Of a DNA stretch of 16,409 bases, positions 7,774 through 14,773 are shown piece after piece. The position numbers and the translations under genes are program-made. This DNA is from Donghicola sp036139795 (GTDB lineage Bacteria; Pseudomonadota; Alphaproteobacteria; Rhodobacterales; Rhodobacteraceae), in NCBI GenBank assembly GCA_036139795.1, contig JAYZYX010000325.1:1-16409 (forward strand), in the 5' to 3' direction. Each line of letters opens with the position of its first letter. The first letter of the stretch is position 1. Under the pieces are notes generated by a model that had not been told where the DNA came from, did not search any database, and saw only the letters and a list, made by a program, of their open reading frames with translations.

Positions 7774-7795
7774 TTGGTAAATCTGTTCCAGCAGC

Positions 7796-8521
7796 TCAGA
7801 GGCCCTTGCGTTCGCGCCAGGCATCATACTTTTTCTGGTTCTCGTCCTTGGTGCAGGGATAGAGGCCGATGATCGGCGCGCCCTGCGTGACTTCTTCCAG
7901 AACGAAGGCCTCGAAGTCCTCCATGCCGCTGCACACCTCGGCGATTTCTTCGGACAGGTGTGCTGGTATGACCATAACACCATCACTGTCACCCACAAGC
8001 ACATCGCCCGGGAAAACCGCAACCTCGCCGCAGGCGATGGGAACGTTGATGTCCAGCGCCTCGTGCTTGGTCAGGTTGGTGGGGGCCGAAGGGCCTGCGC
8101 AATAGGCAGGCATGTCCAGCTTGCCGATGCCTTCGCAATCACGGAATCCGCCATCCGAGACCACACCAGCCGCGCCACGCACGGCCAGACGGGTGATCAG
8201 GATCGAGCCTGCGGTGGCCGCCGAAGCATCACCGCGAGCGTCCATCACCAGCACCTGACCCGGAGGGCAGGTTTCCACGGCGACACGCTGGGGGTGGTCC
8301 GCATTACGGAACACTTCCAGCTGATTACGGTCTTCGCGCGCGGGAATGTAGCGTAGGGTGAACGCCTGCCCCACCATGTTTTCCGCCTTGGGCTGGATCG
8401 CACGAGCGCCTTGAATGAACTGGTTGCGCAGGCCGCGCTTGTAAAGCTGGGTCGCGATGGATGCGGTCGAGATGCGCTTGTACTTGGCGCGGGTCTCATC
8501 GGAGAGGACGTAATCGGTCAT
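7796..8521 (-). CDS. RraA-like protein, putative 2-keto-3-deoxy acid aldolase/dehydratase
   Basis: The product has 241 residues and belongs to the RraA / HMG-CHA aldolase fold family. The region 93-130 (MDARGDASAATAG, then VRGAAGVVSDGGFRD) has the family glycine pattern and the conserved Arg127-Asp128 pair, and a second block GEVAVFPGDVLVGDSDGVMVIP follows. Proteins of this fold are often named regulators of RNase E, but many are metal-dependent aldolases or decarboxylases. Lying between a sugar-acid dehydratase and an aldehyde dehydrogenase, this one is more likely an enzyme acting on the 2-keto-3-deoxy acid. Oddity: the acidic residue expected 21 positions before the Arg is Ser106. The start at ATG 8521 has AAGAGG just upstream, and the gap from the dehydratase stop is 19 bases; an ATG 27 codons upstream would overlap that gene. 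The exact reaction is unknown. Confidence 0.8.
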   Translation of the reverse strand: MTDYVLSDETRAKYKRISTASIATQLYKRGLRNQFIQGARAIQPKAENMVGQAFTLRYIPAREDRNQLEVFRNADHPQRVAVETCPPGQVLVMDARGDASAATAGSILITRLAVRGAAGVVSDGGFRDCEGIGKLDMPAYCAGPSAPTNLTKHEALDINVPIACGEVAVFPGDVLVGDSDGVMVIPAHLSEEIAEVCSGMEDFEAFVLEEVTQGAPIIGLYPCTKDENQKKYDAWRERKGL

Positions 8522-8540
8522 CAGTTGCCTCTTGAAGATC

Positions 8541-10277
8541 TTAGAAAATATCCGGCTCTCCGGCGGTCGCGCCGAAGTCCGATTGCAGGAAGTCGAAATC
8601 ACAGCCCTTGTCGGCCTGCGTCACGTGTTTGGAGAACATATAGCCGTAGCCCCGTTCGAACCGGCGCTCGGGCGCTTTCCATGCGGCGCGGCGGGCGGCC
8701 AGTTCCTCGTCAGAGACCAGCATGTCCAGACGGCGCCCATCCAAATCCAGACGCACAATGTCGCCGGTTTTCAGGAAGGCCAGCGGGCCACCCACGTACG
8801 ATTCAGGGGCCACATGCAGGACGCACGCCCCGTAGGATGTGCCCGACATCCGCGCGTCAGAGATGCGCAGCATATCGCGATAGCCCTGCTTGATCAGCGC
8901 CTTGGGGATCGGCAGCATGCCCCATTCGGGAAAGCCGGGACCGCCCTGCGGGCCTGCATTACGCAGGACCATGACGGTATCAGGCGTGATCTCCAGATCC
9001 TCGTCATCGACGGCGGCTTTCATCTCGGGGTAGCTGTCAAAGACCAGCGCGGGGCCTTCGTGCTGGTAGTACTTGGGATCACAAGCGGCAGGCTTGATCA
9101 CCGCCCCATCGGGGCAGAGGTTGCCGCGCAGCACCGCCAGCGAGCCTTCGTGGTAAACAGGGTTGTCCAGCGGGCGGATCACATCGTCATTGTAGACTTC
9201 GGCCCCTTCAAGGTTCTCACCCATCGTCTTGCCAGTGACGGTCAAGGCGCTGGTGTCCAGACGATCCTCGATCTGCTTCATCAACGCGCGCAGACCGCCC
9301 GCGTAGTAGAAGTCTTCCATCAGATAGTCTTTGCCCGACGGGCGCACATTCGCCAGCAGCGGTGTGGTGCGGCCCAAGGCATCCAGATCATCCAAGGTCA
9401 GATCGACGCCCGCACGACGGGCCATTGCGATCAGGTGGACCACTGCGTTGGTCGAGCACCCAGTGGCCATCGCCACGACCGCGGCGTTACGGCAGGCGGC
9501 TTCGGTGATGATCTGGTCAGGGGTCAGGTCTTCCCACACCATCTCGACGATGCGGCGACCACAAGAGGCAGACATACGCAGGTGGTTGGCATCCACCGCA
9601 GGGATGGACGAGGCTCCGGGCAACGTGATGCCCATAGCATCGGCAATCGCGGTCATGGTGCTGGCGGTGCCCATGGTCATACAGGTACCAGCCGAGCGGG
9701 CGATACCGCCCTGCACACCCAGCCATTCTTCATCACTGATGTTACCGGCGCGGCGTTCGTCCCAGTACTTCCAAGCATCCGAGCCGGACCCGAGGATCTT
9801 GCCCGCATAGTTCCCGCGCAGCATCGGCCCCGCAGGAAGGTAGATCATCGGCACACCGGCAGAGATCGCGCCCATGACCAGACCGGGGGTGGTCTTGTCA
9901 CAGCCGCCCATCAGCACCACGCCATCCAGCGGGTGCGACCGGATCATCTCTTCTGTCTCCATCGCCAGCATGTTGCGATAAAGCATCGAGGTCGGCTTGG
10001 TGAAGCTTTCGTCCACAGACAGGGACGGCATCTCTACACCAAAGCCCCCAGCCTGCGCCACACCGCGCTTCACATCCTGCACACGCTCCCGAAAGTGGGC
10101 GTGGCAGGTGTTCAACTCGGACCATGTGTTCAGGATGCCGATGACGGGCTTGTCGCGGAAATCTTCCTCGGCGTAGCCAAGCTGCATCATGCGGCTGCGA
10201 TGGCCGAAGGAACGCAGATCATCGGGCGCGAACCAACGGGCGGACCGCAGGTCTTGGGGTGTTTTCTTGGTCTTCAT
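8541..10277 (-). CDS. IlvD/Edd-family sugar-acid dehydratase (L-arabonate dehydratase-like)
   Basis: The product has 578 residues, a length typical of the pentonate dehydratases of this family. It removes water from an aldonate to give a 2-keto-3-deoxy acid, using a [2Fe-2S] cluster and Mg2+. Expected cluster ligands are Cys58 (NTWSELNTCHAH), Cys126 (GGCDKTTP) and Cys199 (SAGTCMTMGTAST). Lys128 fits the metal-binding lysine, and Ser478 in ISDARMSGTSYG is the likely catalytic base. The order of blocks follows the Rhizobium L-arabonate dehydratase as I remember it. Arabonate, xylonate, fuconate or galactonate remain possible; dihydroxy-acid dehydratase of branched-chain synthesis is less likely given the neighbours. 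The start overlaps the operon tightly: one base separates it from the stop of the small membrane protein gene, and GGGGATAA there serves as ribosome site, suggesting translational coupling. Confidence 0.9.
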   Translation of the reverse strand: MKTKKTPQDLRSARWFAPDDLRSFGHRSRMMQLGYAEEDFRDKPVIGILNTWSELNTCHAHFRERVQDVKRGVAQAGGFGVEMPSLSVDESFTKPTSMLYRNMLAMETEEMIRSHPLDGVVLMGGCDKTTPGLVMGAISAGVPMIYLPAGPMLRGNYAGKILGSGSDAWKYWDERRAGNISDEEWLGVQGGIARSAGTCMTMGTASTMTAIADAMGITLPGASSIPAVDANHLRMSASCGRRIVEMVWEDLTPDQIITEAACRNAAVVAMATGCSTNAVVHLIAMARRAGVDLTLDDLDALGRTTPLLANVRPSGKDYLMEDFYYAGGLRALMKQIEDRLDTSALTVTGKTMGENLEGAEVYNDDVIRPLDNPVYHEGSLAVLRGNLCPDGAVIKPAACDPKYYQHEGPALVFDSYPEMKAAVDDEDLEITPDTVMVLRNAGPQGGPGFPEWGMLPIPKALIKQGYRDMLRISDARMSGTSYGACVLHVAPESYVGGPLAFLKTGDIVRLDLDGRRLDMLVSDEELAARRAAWKAPERRFERGYGYMFSKHVTQADKGCDFDFLQSDFGATAGEPDIF

Positions 10278-10278
10278 T

Positions 10279-10440
10279 TTATCCCCTGAAATTGAAGATC
10301 AGCCAACAGACGAAGACGGTAAAGATCAGGCCGACCACTTCGGGCCAGTTGCCGAACTTGCGTTCGTCGAAAGCTTCCTCGGCGGTGAATTCGGGCGCGG
10401 AGATATCCTCGTCCTGTTTGGTCAGGTCTTGATCAGACAT
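10279..10440 (-). CDS. 53-residue single-pass membrane protein in the TRAP operon
   Basis: A small gene whose protein I do not recognise. The frame runs from ATG (10440) to TAA (10279). It encodes an acidic, soluble N-terminal half (MSDQDLTKQDEDISAPEFTA, further acidic residues to about 27) and one hydrophobic helix at about residues 33-51 (WPEVVGLIFTVFVCWLIF), ending NFRG. Evidence that it is real: a strong GAGGAG ribosome site (10447-10452) 6 bases before the ATG, a 17-base gap from the DctM stop, and a one-base gap to the dehydratase start. Possible roles are an accessory subunit or stabiliser of the TRAP permease, or a link between transporter and dehydratase; both are speculation. No signal peptide is visible; the positive-inside rule (RG at the C-terminus, acidic N-terminus) does not settle topology firmly. 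Confidence 0.8.
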   Translation of the reverse strand: MSDQDLTKQDEDISAPEFTAEEAFDERKFGNWPEVVGLIFTVFVCWLIFNFRG

Positions 10441-10457
10441 GGTAAACTCCTCTCACC

Positions 10458-11774
10458 TCAGTCCAGCATCGCGGGCAGCCACAGCGCCAACTGCGGGAAG
10501 GCCAGCACAAGGAACAGACCCACCGCTTGCAGGGCGATAAAGGGCAGCACCGCCACGAAAATTTCCTGCAAGGTCACCTCTTTCGGCGCGACGGATTTCA
10601 GGAAGAAACACGCTGGACCAAAGGGCGGCGACAGGTAGTACATCTGGATGTTCATCGCAAAGAGTACGCCGAACCACACCGGATCAAAGCCCAGATCAAC
10701 CACAACGGGCGCAAAGATCGGCACTGTGATAAAGATGATCGCGATCCATTCAAGGAAGGTGCCCAGAACCATCACGATCAGCATCATCACGACGATCACC
10801 CAGATCGGCCCGATATCCAGCGAGGTCAGAACGCCGCGCAGGAAGTCTCCGCCGCCGATCCGGTTGTAAATCCCGATCAGCGAGACCGCACCAATCACCA
10901 GCCAGATGATCGAGCCCACAGTCAGCACCGTCTGGCGCATGGCGTCACGGCACATCACCCACGTCAGTTCCTTGCGGACACCCGCCACGATCACCGCACC
11001 CACGGCACCAATCGCGGCAGCCTCGGTCACGGTAGCAACGCCAGAGTAGATCACACCCAGAACAGCGCCGATCAGGATACCGGGCAGGATAATGCCCTTG
11101 AGGTATTTGAGACGCTGGAAGAACGGCAGACCAGTTTCCGGAACATCATAGACAGGGGCCATTTCAGGCCGAAGACGAACGCGCACCAGAATGTAGATCA
11201 CATACAGCGTGGCAAGGATCAGACCGGGCACAGCCGAGGCCGCAAAAAGCTTGGTGATCGAAACCTGCGCGGCCAGACCGTAGATGATCAGCACCACCGA
11301 CGGCGGGATCAGGGTGGCCAGCGCACCGGCGGCACAGATGATCCCGATCGCCAGTTTGCGGTCATAGCCAAGGCGCATCATCTGCGGCAGTGCGATCAGG
11401 CCAAGCATCACAATCTCGCCGCCCATGATGCCGGACATAGCCGCAAGCAGAACAGCAACGAAAGTGGTCTGCACCCCGACCGAGCCACGGAACCGCCCGC
11501 CCATGATCGCCATCGAGTCAAACATCGACTTGGCGATGCCAGAGCGTTCCAGCACGTTGGCCATAAAGACAAAGAAGGGAACTGCGATCAGTTCATACTT
11601 GTGCAGCACCTCGCCCACGTTGGCGGCGACCACAAAGAAACCGGCGCGTTCCCCGAAATACAGAACCGCTGTTGCCAGAGAGACCGTCAGCGTGGTGATG
11701 CCAAGGGGCAAGCCGATTGCCATCAGCGCCAGCAGCGAGATGACGATCAGAAGGGTAATAATCTCAATGCCCAC
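10458..11774 (-). CDS. TRAP transporter large permease subunit (DctM family)
   Basis: The product has 438 residues and is strongly hydrophobic throughout, with about 11-12 membrane segments. It is the ion-driven translocation subunit of a tripartite TRAP importer in the inner membrane. Family blocks include VPFFVFMANVLERSGIA near residues 65-81, AAMSGIMGGE, and the late LGFDPVWFGVLFAMNIQMYYLSPPFGPACFFLK. That last form is typical of the TRAP branch that carries 2-keto acids and related carboxylates rather than classic C4-dicarboxylates. The start is GTG at 11774, overlapping the end of the DctQ gene by 11 bases, so translation is probably coupled. The substrate is inferred from downstream enzymes to be a sugar acid. 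Confidence 0.93.
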   Translation of the reverse strand: MGIEIITLLIVISLLALMAIGLPLGITTLTVSLATAVLYFGERAGFFVVAANVGEVLHKYELIAVPFFVFMANVLERSGIAKSMFDSMAIMGGRFRGSVGVQTTFVAVLLAAMSGIMGGEIVMLGLIALPQMMRLGYDRKLAIGIICAAGALATLIPPSVVLIIYGLAAQVSITKLFAASAVPGLILATLYVIYILVRVRLRPEMAPVYDVPETGLPFFQRLKYLKGIILPGILIGAVLGVIYSGVATVTEAAAIGAVGAVIVAGVRKELTWVMCRDAMRQTVLTVGSIIWLVIGAVSLIGIYNRIGGGDFLRGVLTSLDIGPIWVIVVMMLIVMVLGTFLEWIAIIFITVPIFAPVVVDLGFDPVWFGVLFAMNIQMYYLSPPFGPACFFLKSVAPKEVTLQEIFVAVLPFIALQAVGLFLVLAFPQLALWLPAMLD

Positions 11775-12285
11775 CGGAAACGTCCCCCTCGGTGCCTTGA
11801 ACCCAACGGATGATGTTGGCCAGAAGTTGCAGGATGTAGAAGATCGTGCCCACCAGCAGCAGCACCTTCAGGTAAGTCGGCGCCATCGAGTTCAGCGCCG
11901 TGCCGGAATACTCTGTGCGGGCCAGAACCTTGGTCGCGGGGTGATACAGGGCCATCGACAGCGCGATCACCGCGCCGGTGGCAATCACCATCTGCAACAG
12001 GCGGAAAATGTGCCAGACCTTGGGACCAACCAGCAATTCCAGCATGGTGATCGAAATATGGCGGTGGCGTTGGGTGACATAGCCCACGGACAGAACCCAA
12101 GCGCTTGCACAGAGGGTCATGGCCAGTTCGGTCGACCACAGCGTTGGCGCATCGAACCCGTAGCGCAGCACCACCTCAAGGGCGGAAATCGCGATACAGG
12201 CAAAAAACAGCACCGAGCAGGCCTGACCGACAAACACGCTGATGTTGTCCATTGCATCGGCGTAGAGGGCAAAAAGGCGTTTCAT
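11764..12285 (-). CDS. TRAP transporter small permease subunit (DctQ family)
   Basis: The product has 173 residues with four predicted membrane helices at about 15-38, 51-72, 91-113 and 138-160. This is the usual size and topology of DctQ, the small membrane partner of DctM. The segment around STELAMTLCASAWVLSVGYV followed by RHRHISI is the common family signature after helix 2. The gene starts at ATG 12285 with GAGG upstream, 83 bases after the binding-protein stop, and overlaps DctM by 11 bases. That gap contains a strong stem-loop. The C-terminal tail (EGDVSGGH) is soluble. Confidence 0.92.
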   Translation of the reverse strand: MKRLFALYADAMDNISVFVGQACSVLFFACIAISALEVVLRYGFDAPTLWSTELAMTLCASAWVLSVGYVTQRHRHISITMLELLVGPKVWHIFRLLQMVIATGAVIALSMALYHPATKVLARTEYSGTALNSMAPTYLKVLLLVGTIFYILQLLANIIRWVQGTEGDVSGGH

Positions 12286-12318
12286 CGCATTGCCTCGAAT
12301 ATCGGAGAAAACTGAACA

Positions 12319-12353
12319 ATGGCCGCCCTGCCCTTTTCAGGCAAGGCGGCCAT
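12319..12353 (-). promoter_or_regulatory. stem-loop between the TRAP binding-protein and DctQ genes
   Basis: ATGGCCGCC (12319-12327) pairs perfectly with GGCGGCCAT (12345-12353). After one mismatch TGCC pairs with GGCA around a 7-base loop. On the minus strand only a broken T-rich tract follows (TGTTCAGTTTTC). It lies 15 bases after the binding-protein stop. This fits an attenuator or 3' stabiliser that leaves more mRNA for the periplasmic protein than for the permeases, a usual arrangement in binding-protein operons. Confidence 0.7.
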
Positions 12354-12368
12354 CATCGGGAGGAGAGC

Positions 12369-13391
12369 TTATTTAAACAGACCGATCTGGGTCATGTAGG
12401 CGATGTGTGCGTCCAGCGCCTCTTTCGCCAGCTCGGATTTGGTGGCGTAGTTTTCCCATTCCTGACGGGCGACAACGCGCAGCTGGTCACGGTCTTCCTG
12501 CGCCCAGTTGATCACCTCGATCTTGTCGCCAGCGTCATCACGGGCAGCCAGTTCGGCGTCCTGCTTGGCCACTTCGGCGGCCATCGCGTACATGGCGTCA
12601 TACCACCAGTCGCGCAGGGCAGTCTGATCTTCCGCCGAAAGGCTTTCCCATTTCGCGGTACTGACAGTGAACTGCATCGAGGGCATCGAGTGGATGCCGG
12701 GGTACAGCGGGAACGGAGCAACGTCCTGAAGGCCGGTCGCATCGTTGTTCACATAAGCCGAGGCATCCGCCGCATCGACGATACCTTTTTCAAGCGCGCC
12801 GAAGACTTCCGAGAACGGGATCGACACAGGGCTTGCACCCGCTGCCGAGAAGACAGCCGCTGCCAGACCTTCGGGCGAACGGATTTTCTTGCCTGCCAGA
12901 TCTTCGAAAGTACGAATGGGAGTCCGGGCTGCCAGCGCCTCGCGCGAGTACGGACCGCAGGCCACAACTTTGACTTCGCCGCCGGTGACAGCGTCAGCCG
13001 CCTTCTGCATCATCGCCTCGCCGCCCCCGTCTTTACAGAACCCCAGCATCTGTTCGGGGGTGTCGTAACCCGAGATCAGGTCACCCATGATCGCATAGGC
13101 AGGCTCAAGACCGGCAAAGTAGTTCACCGAAGTGAAATCGCCATCCAGAAGGCCCGCAGCAACAGCCTCGGGGGTTTCTTTTGCCGGAACAACCGAACCA
13201 TTCGGTGTCAGCACGATCGAGATACGGCCTTCGGTCATCTCTTCGATCTTCGGCAGCCAGTTCTCGGTAATATATTGGGTCGAAAAATCGCCCGCATTGA
13301 ACGACGTCTGGATATTCAGGGTCTCGGCCGACAGGGCCGAGGCAGCGCCCGATACAGAAACAGCCAGAAACGCAGCAGTGGAAATCTTCAT
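12369..13391 (-). CDS. TRAP transporter substrate-binding protein (DctP family)
   Basis: The product has 340 residues. It is a periplasmic receptor that captures a carboxylate and hands it to the DctQM permease. A signal peptide is visible (MKISTAAFLAVSVSGAASAL, likely cleavage after ALSA, near residue 22). Arg171 in AGKKIRSPEG matches the conserved arginine that in TRAP receptors binds the ligand carboxylate, and the block VFGALEKGIVDAAD (about 196-209) is the family signature after it. The ATG at 13391 is chosen because of the strong GGGAGGA site (13397-13403); an upstream in-frame ATG at 13415 would put the ribosome site inside the gene and spoil the signal peptide. First gene of the operon and divergent from the GntR-type regulator. 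The ligand is inferred to be a sugar acid. Confidence 0.92.
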   Translation of the reverse strand: MKISTAAFLAVSVSGAASALSAETLNIQTSFNAGDFSTQYITENWLPKIEEMTEGRISIVLTPNGSVVPAKETPEAVAAGLLDGDFTSVNYFAGLEPAYAIMGDLISGYDTPEQMLGFCKDGGGEAMMQKAADAVTGGEVKVVACGPYSREALAARTPIRTFEDLAGKKIRSPEGLAAAVFSAAGASPVSIPFSEVFGALEKGIVDAADASAYVNNDATGLQDVAPFPLYPGIHSMPSMQFTVSTAKWESLSAEDQTALRDWWYDAMYAMAAEVAKQDAELAARDDAGDKIEVINWAQEDRDQLRVVARQEWENYATKSELAKEALDAHIAYMTQIGLFK

Positions 13392-13440
13392 TGGTGTCCT
13401 CCCGTTACAAACCACGGAACCCTCCGATCCCGTGTAGACT

Positions 13441-13464
13441 GATGTACTAATATATTAGTGTATC
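13441..13464. promoter_or_regulatory. candidate operator of the GntR/FadR-type regulator
   Basis: ACTAATATATTAGT (13446-13459) is a perfect 14-bp palindrome. Allowing two mismatched pairs, it extends to 24 bp because GAT (13441-13443) pairs with ATC (13462-13464). It lies 54 bases upstream of the binding-protein start. On the minus strand a TTGTCA (-35-like, 13472-13467) stands next to it, so the -10 region would fall inside the palindrome, as expected for repression. It is the best symmetric site in the shared promoter region. Confidence 0.6.
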
Positions 13465-13537
13465 TCTGACAAGAGATGGTTATAAGGTTTTCATATATTC
13501 CTCGGCATGCCCGCATAACCCGCTGAAAAACATATAA

Positions 13538-14239
13538 ATGACGACGACCTCTCACGCACAGAACGCCCCGAAAGGGGCCCGGCTTCGCAAAACTTCAGCC
13601 AGTCAGCAGATTCACGATGCCCTGCGCACACGCATCATTAACCTTGAACTGGCCCCCGGCGAAGGTCTGTCGCGCATTGAGATTGCCGAATACTATGGCG
13701 TCAGCCAGACGCCTGTGCGCGATGCAATGATGCGCCTTGAGGAAGAAGGCCTGCTGGTCATTTTCCCCCAGTCCAAAACCGAGGTATCCCGCATCGATCT
13801 GGACCACGCCAAGGAAACCCAGTTCCTACGCCTATCGCTTGAGATCGAGGTGGCGCGGCAGTTGATCCTAGCCAAGGACCCTGCCCTGCTGACCGGCGCC
13901 AAGATCGCCCTGACTGAACAGGTGGCCGCGCAACAGGCCGATGACCTGTCCCTGTTCAGCGCCGCCGACCGACGCTTTCATCGCGAATTGTTCGAGGCCG
14001 CAAACGTCAGCCCTTTGTGGGATTTGGTCACCGAACGTTCGGGCCATATCGACAGGCTGCGGAAACTGAACCTGCCCGATCCGGGGAAGGTCTCGGATAT
14101 TCTGGCGTATCACAACAGGATTATTGCGGCGATTGCAGAGGGCGACCTGCACAAAGCCACCAGCGAAATTCGGGGCCACCTGTCAGGCACGCTGGCCAGC
14201 GTTGAAACCATCCGGCAACGCCATCCGGAATACTTTTGA
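13538..14239 (+). CDS. GntR-family transcriptional regulator, FadR subfamily (FCD domain)
   Basis: The product has 233 residues. The N-terminal winged helix-turn-helix is at about 20-85 (LSRIEIAEYYGVSQTPVRDA, MRLEEEGLLVIFPQSKTEVS). The all-helical FCD ligand domain covers about 90-220. Its metal/ligand residues appear intact: Asp144 and His148 (SAADRRFHRELFEAAN), His192 (YHNRIIAAIAEGD) and His214 (EIRGHLSGTL); His170 is also nearby. Such regulators usually repress neighbouring catabolic genes until a substrate or intermediate binds. It is divergent from the TRAP sugar-acid operon with 146 bases between start codons and a palindrome there, so it is very likely the local regulator. The ATG at 13538 lacks a good ribosome site (AAAAACATATAA upstream), so expression may be low. 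Confidence 0.9.
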   Translation: MTTTSHAQNAPKGARLRKTSASQQIHDALRTRIINLELAPGEGLSRIEIAEYYGVSQTPVRDAMMRLEEEGLLVIFPQSKTEVSRIDLDHAKETQFLRLSLEIEVARQLILAKDPALLTGAKIALTEQVAAQQADDLSLFSAADRRFHRELFEAANVSPLWDLVTERSGHIDRLRKLNLPDPGKVSDILAYHNRIIAAIAEGDLHKATSEIRGHLSGTLASVETIRQRHPEYF

Positions 14240-14248
14240 CGGCAAAGG

Positions 14249-14773
14249 TTATTCCTCTGCCGCCCCGTTTTCTTCGTCAGTGTCGATCTCTTTCACGCTG
14301 CGCAGTTTTGTTGCAACGCTGGCAAGCCGCGACAGGCTCGAGAACGAGTCCCTCTCGGCTTCAGACCCTGCACCGTTCATGTGACGCTCGGGCTGCTTGG
14401 GGACAACTTTGCGCTTTGGCACCGCGTCCATCGGCCTAGCACTGGCAGCAGCAACAGGTTTCGGCGCGGGGACGGAAGTCACTGGTTGCGCGGCAATTTC
14501 TGTCAGCGACGGGATCTGCGCATATCGCAAGGTACTGGCGGCCGCCAGACGCTGCGCCTCTTGAAAGCGGCGCTGATAGAAGGTCTCATCACCGACCTCT
14601 TTCGCCTCCCAGCCCTCCAGCAACAAGGCCCACACCATCGGTGCTTTGACCTTTGCGAATTCTTCCGAGGACGTGTGAAGACTCATGTAGACCGCTTCGC
14701 GGGTATCGATCTTTTGAAAGCGGCGCGGAACACGGCGACGCAAATGAAAGTTCCCGCTCCTTTTTACAATCAT
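14249..14773 (-). CDS. orphan integrase-type N-terminal domain protein, truncated relative to integrases
   Basis: The product has 174 residues from the ATG at 14773 (or 195 from an in-frame ATG at 14836). Residues about 1-60 (MIVKRSGNFHLRRRVPRRFQ, then VYMSLHTSSEEFAKVKAPMVW) resemble the N-terminal domain (DUF6538 type) found at the head of phage-like tyrosine recombinases in Rhodobacterales; FQEAQRLAAASTLRY continues that resemblance. The remaining 85 or so residues are Pro/Ala/Ser- and charge-rich (TSVPAPKPVAAASARP) with no core-binding or catalytic domain and none of the R-H-R-Y residues. The frame is intact, so it is either a relic fused to new sequence or a small DNA-binding protein. Neither ATG has a clear ribosome site. 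It ends 9 bases from the convergent GntR-type gene with no terminator between. Confidence 0.6.
   Translation of the reverse strand: MIVKRSGNFHLRRRVPRRFQKIDTREAVYMSLHTSSEEFAKVKAPMVWALLLEGWEAKEVGDETFYQRRFQEAQRLAAASTLRYAQIPSLTEIAAQPVTSVPAPKPVAAASARPMDAVPKRKVVPKQPERHMNGAGSEAERDSFSSLSRLASVATKLRSVKEIDTDEENGAAEE

Noticed and set aside
8532..10289. A 585-codon open frame on the plus strand opposite the dehydratase gene
   Set aside because: The dehydratase reads with intact catalytic motifs on the minus strand. The plus frame is histidine/arginine/glutamine-rich and resembles no family, as expected of a codon-bias shadow. The same applies to the plus frame at 10527-11813.
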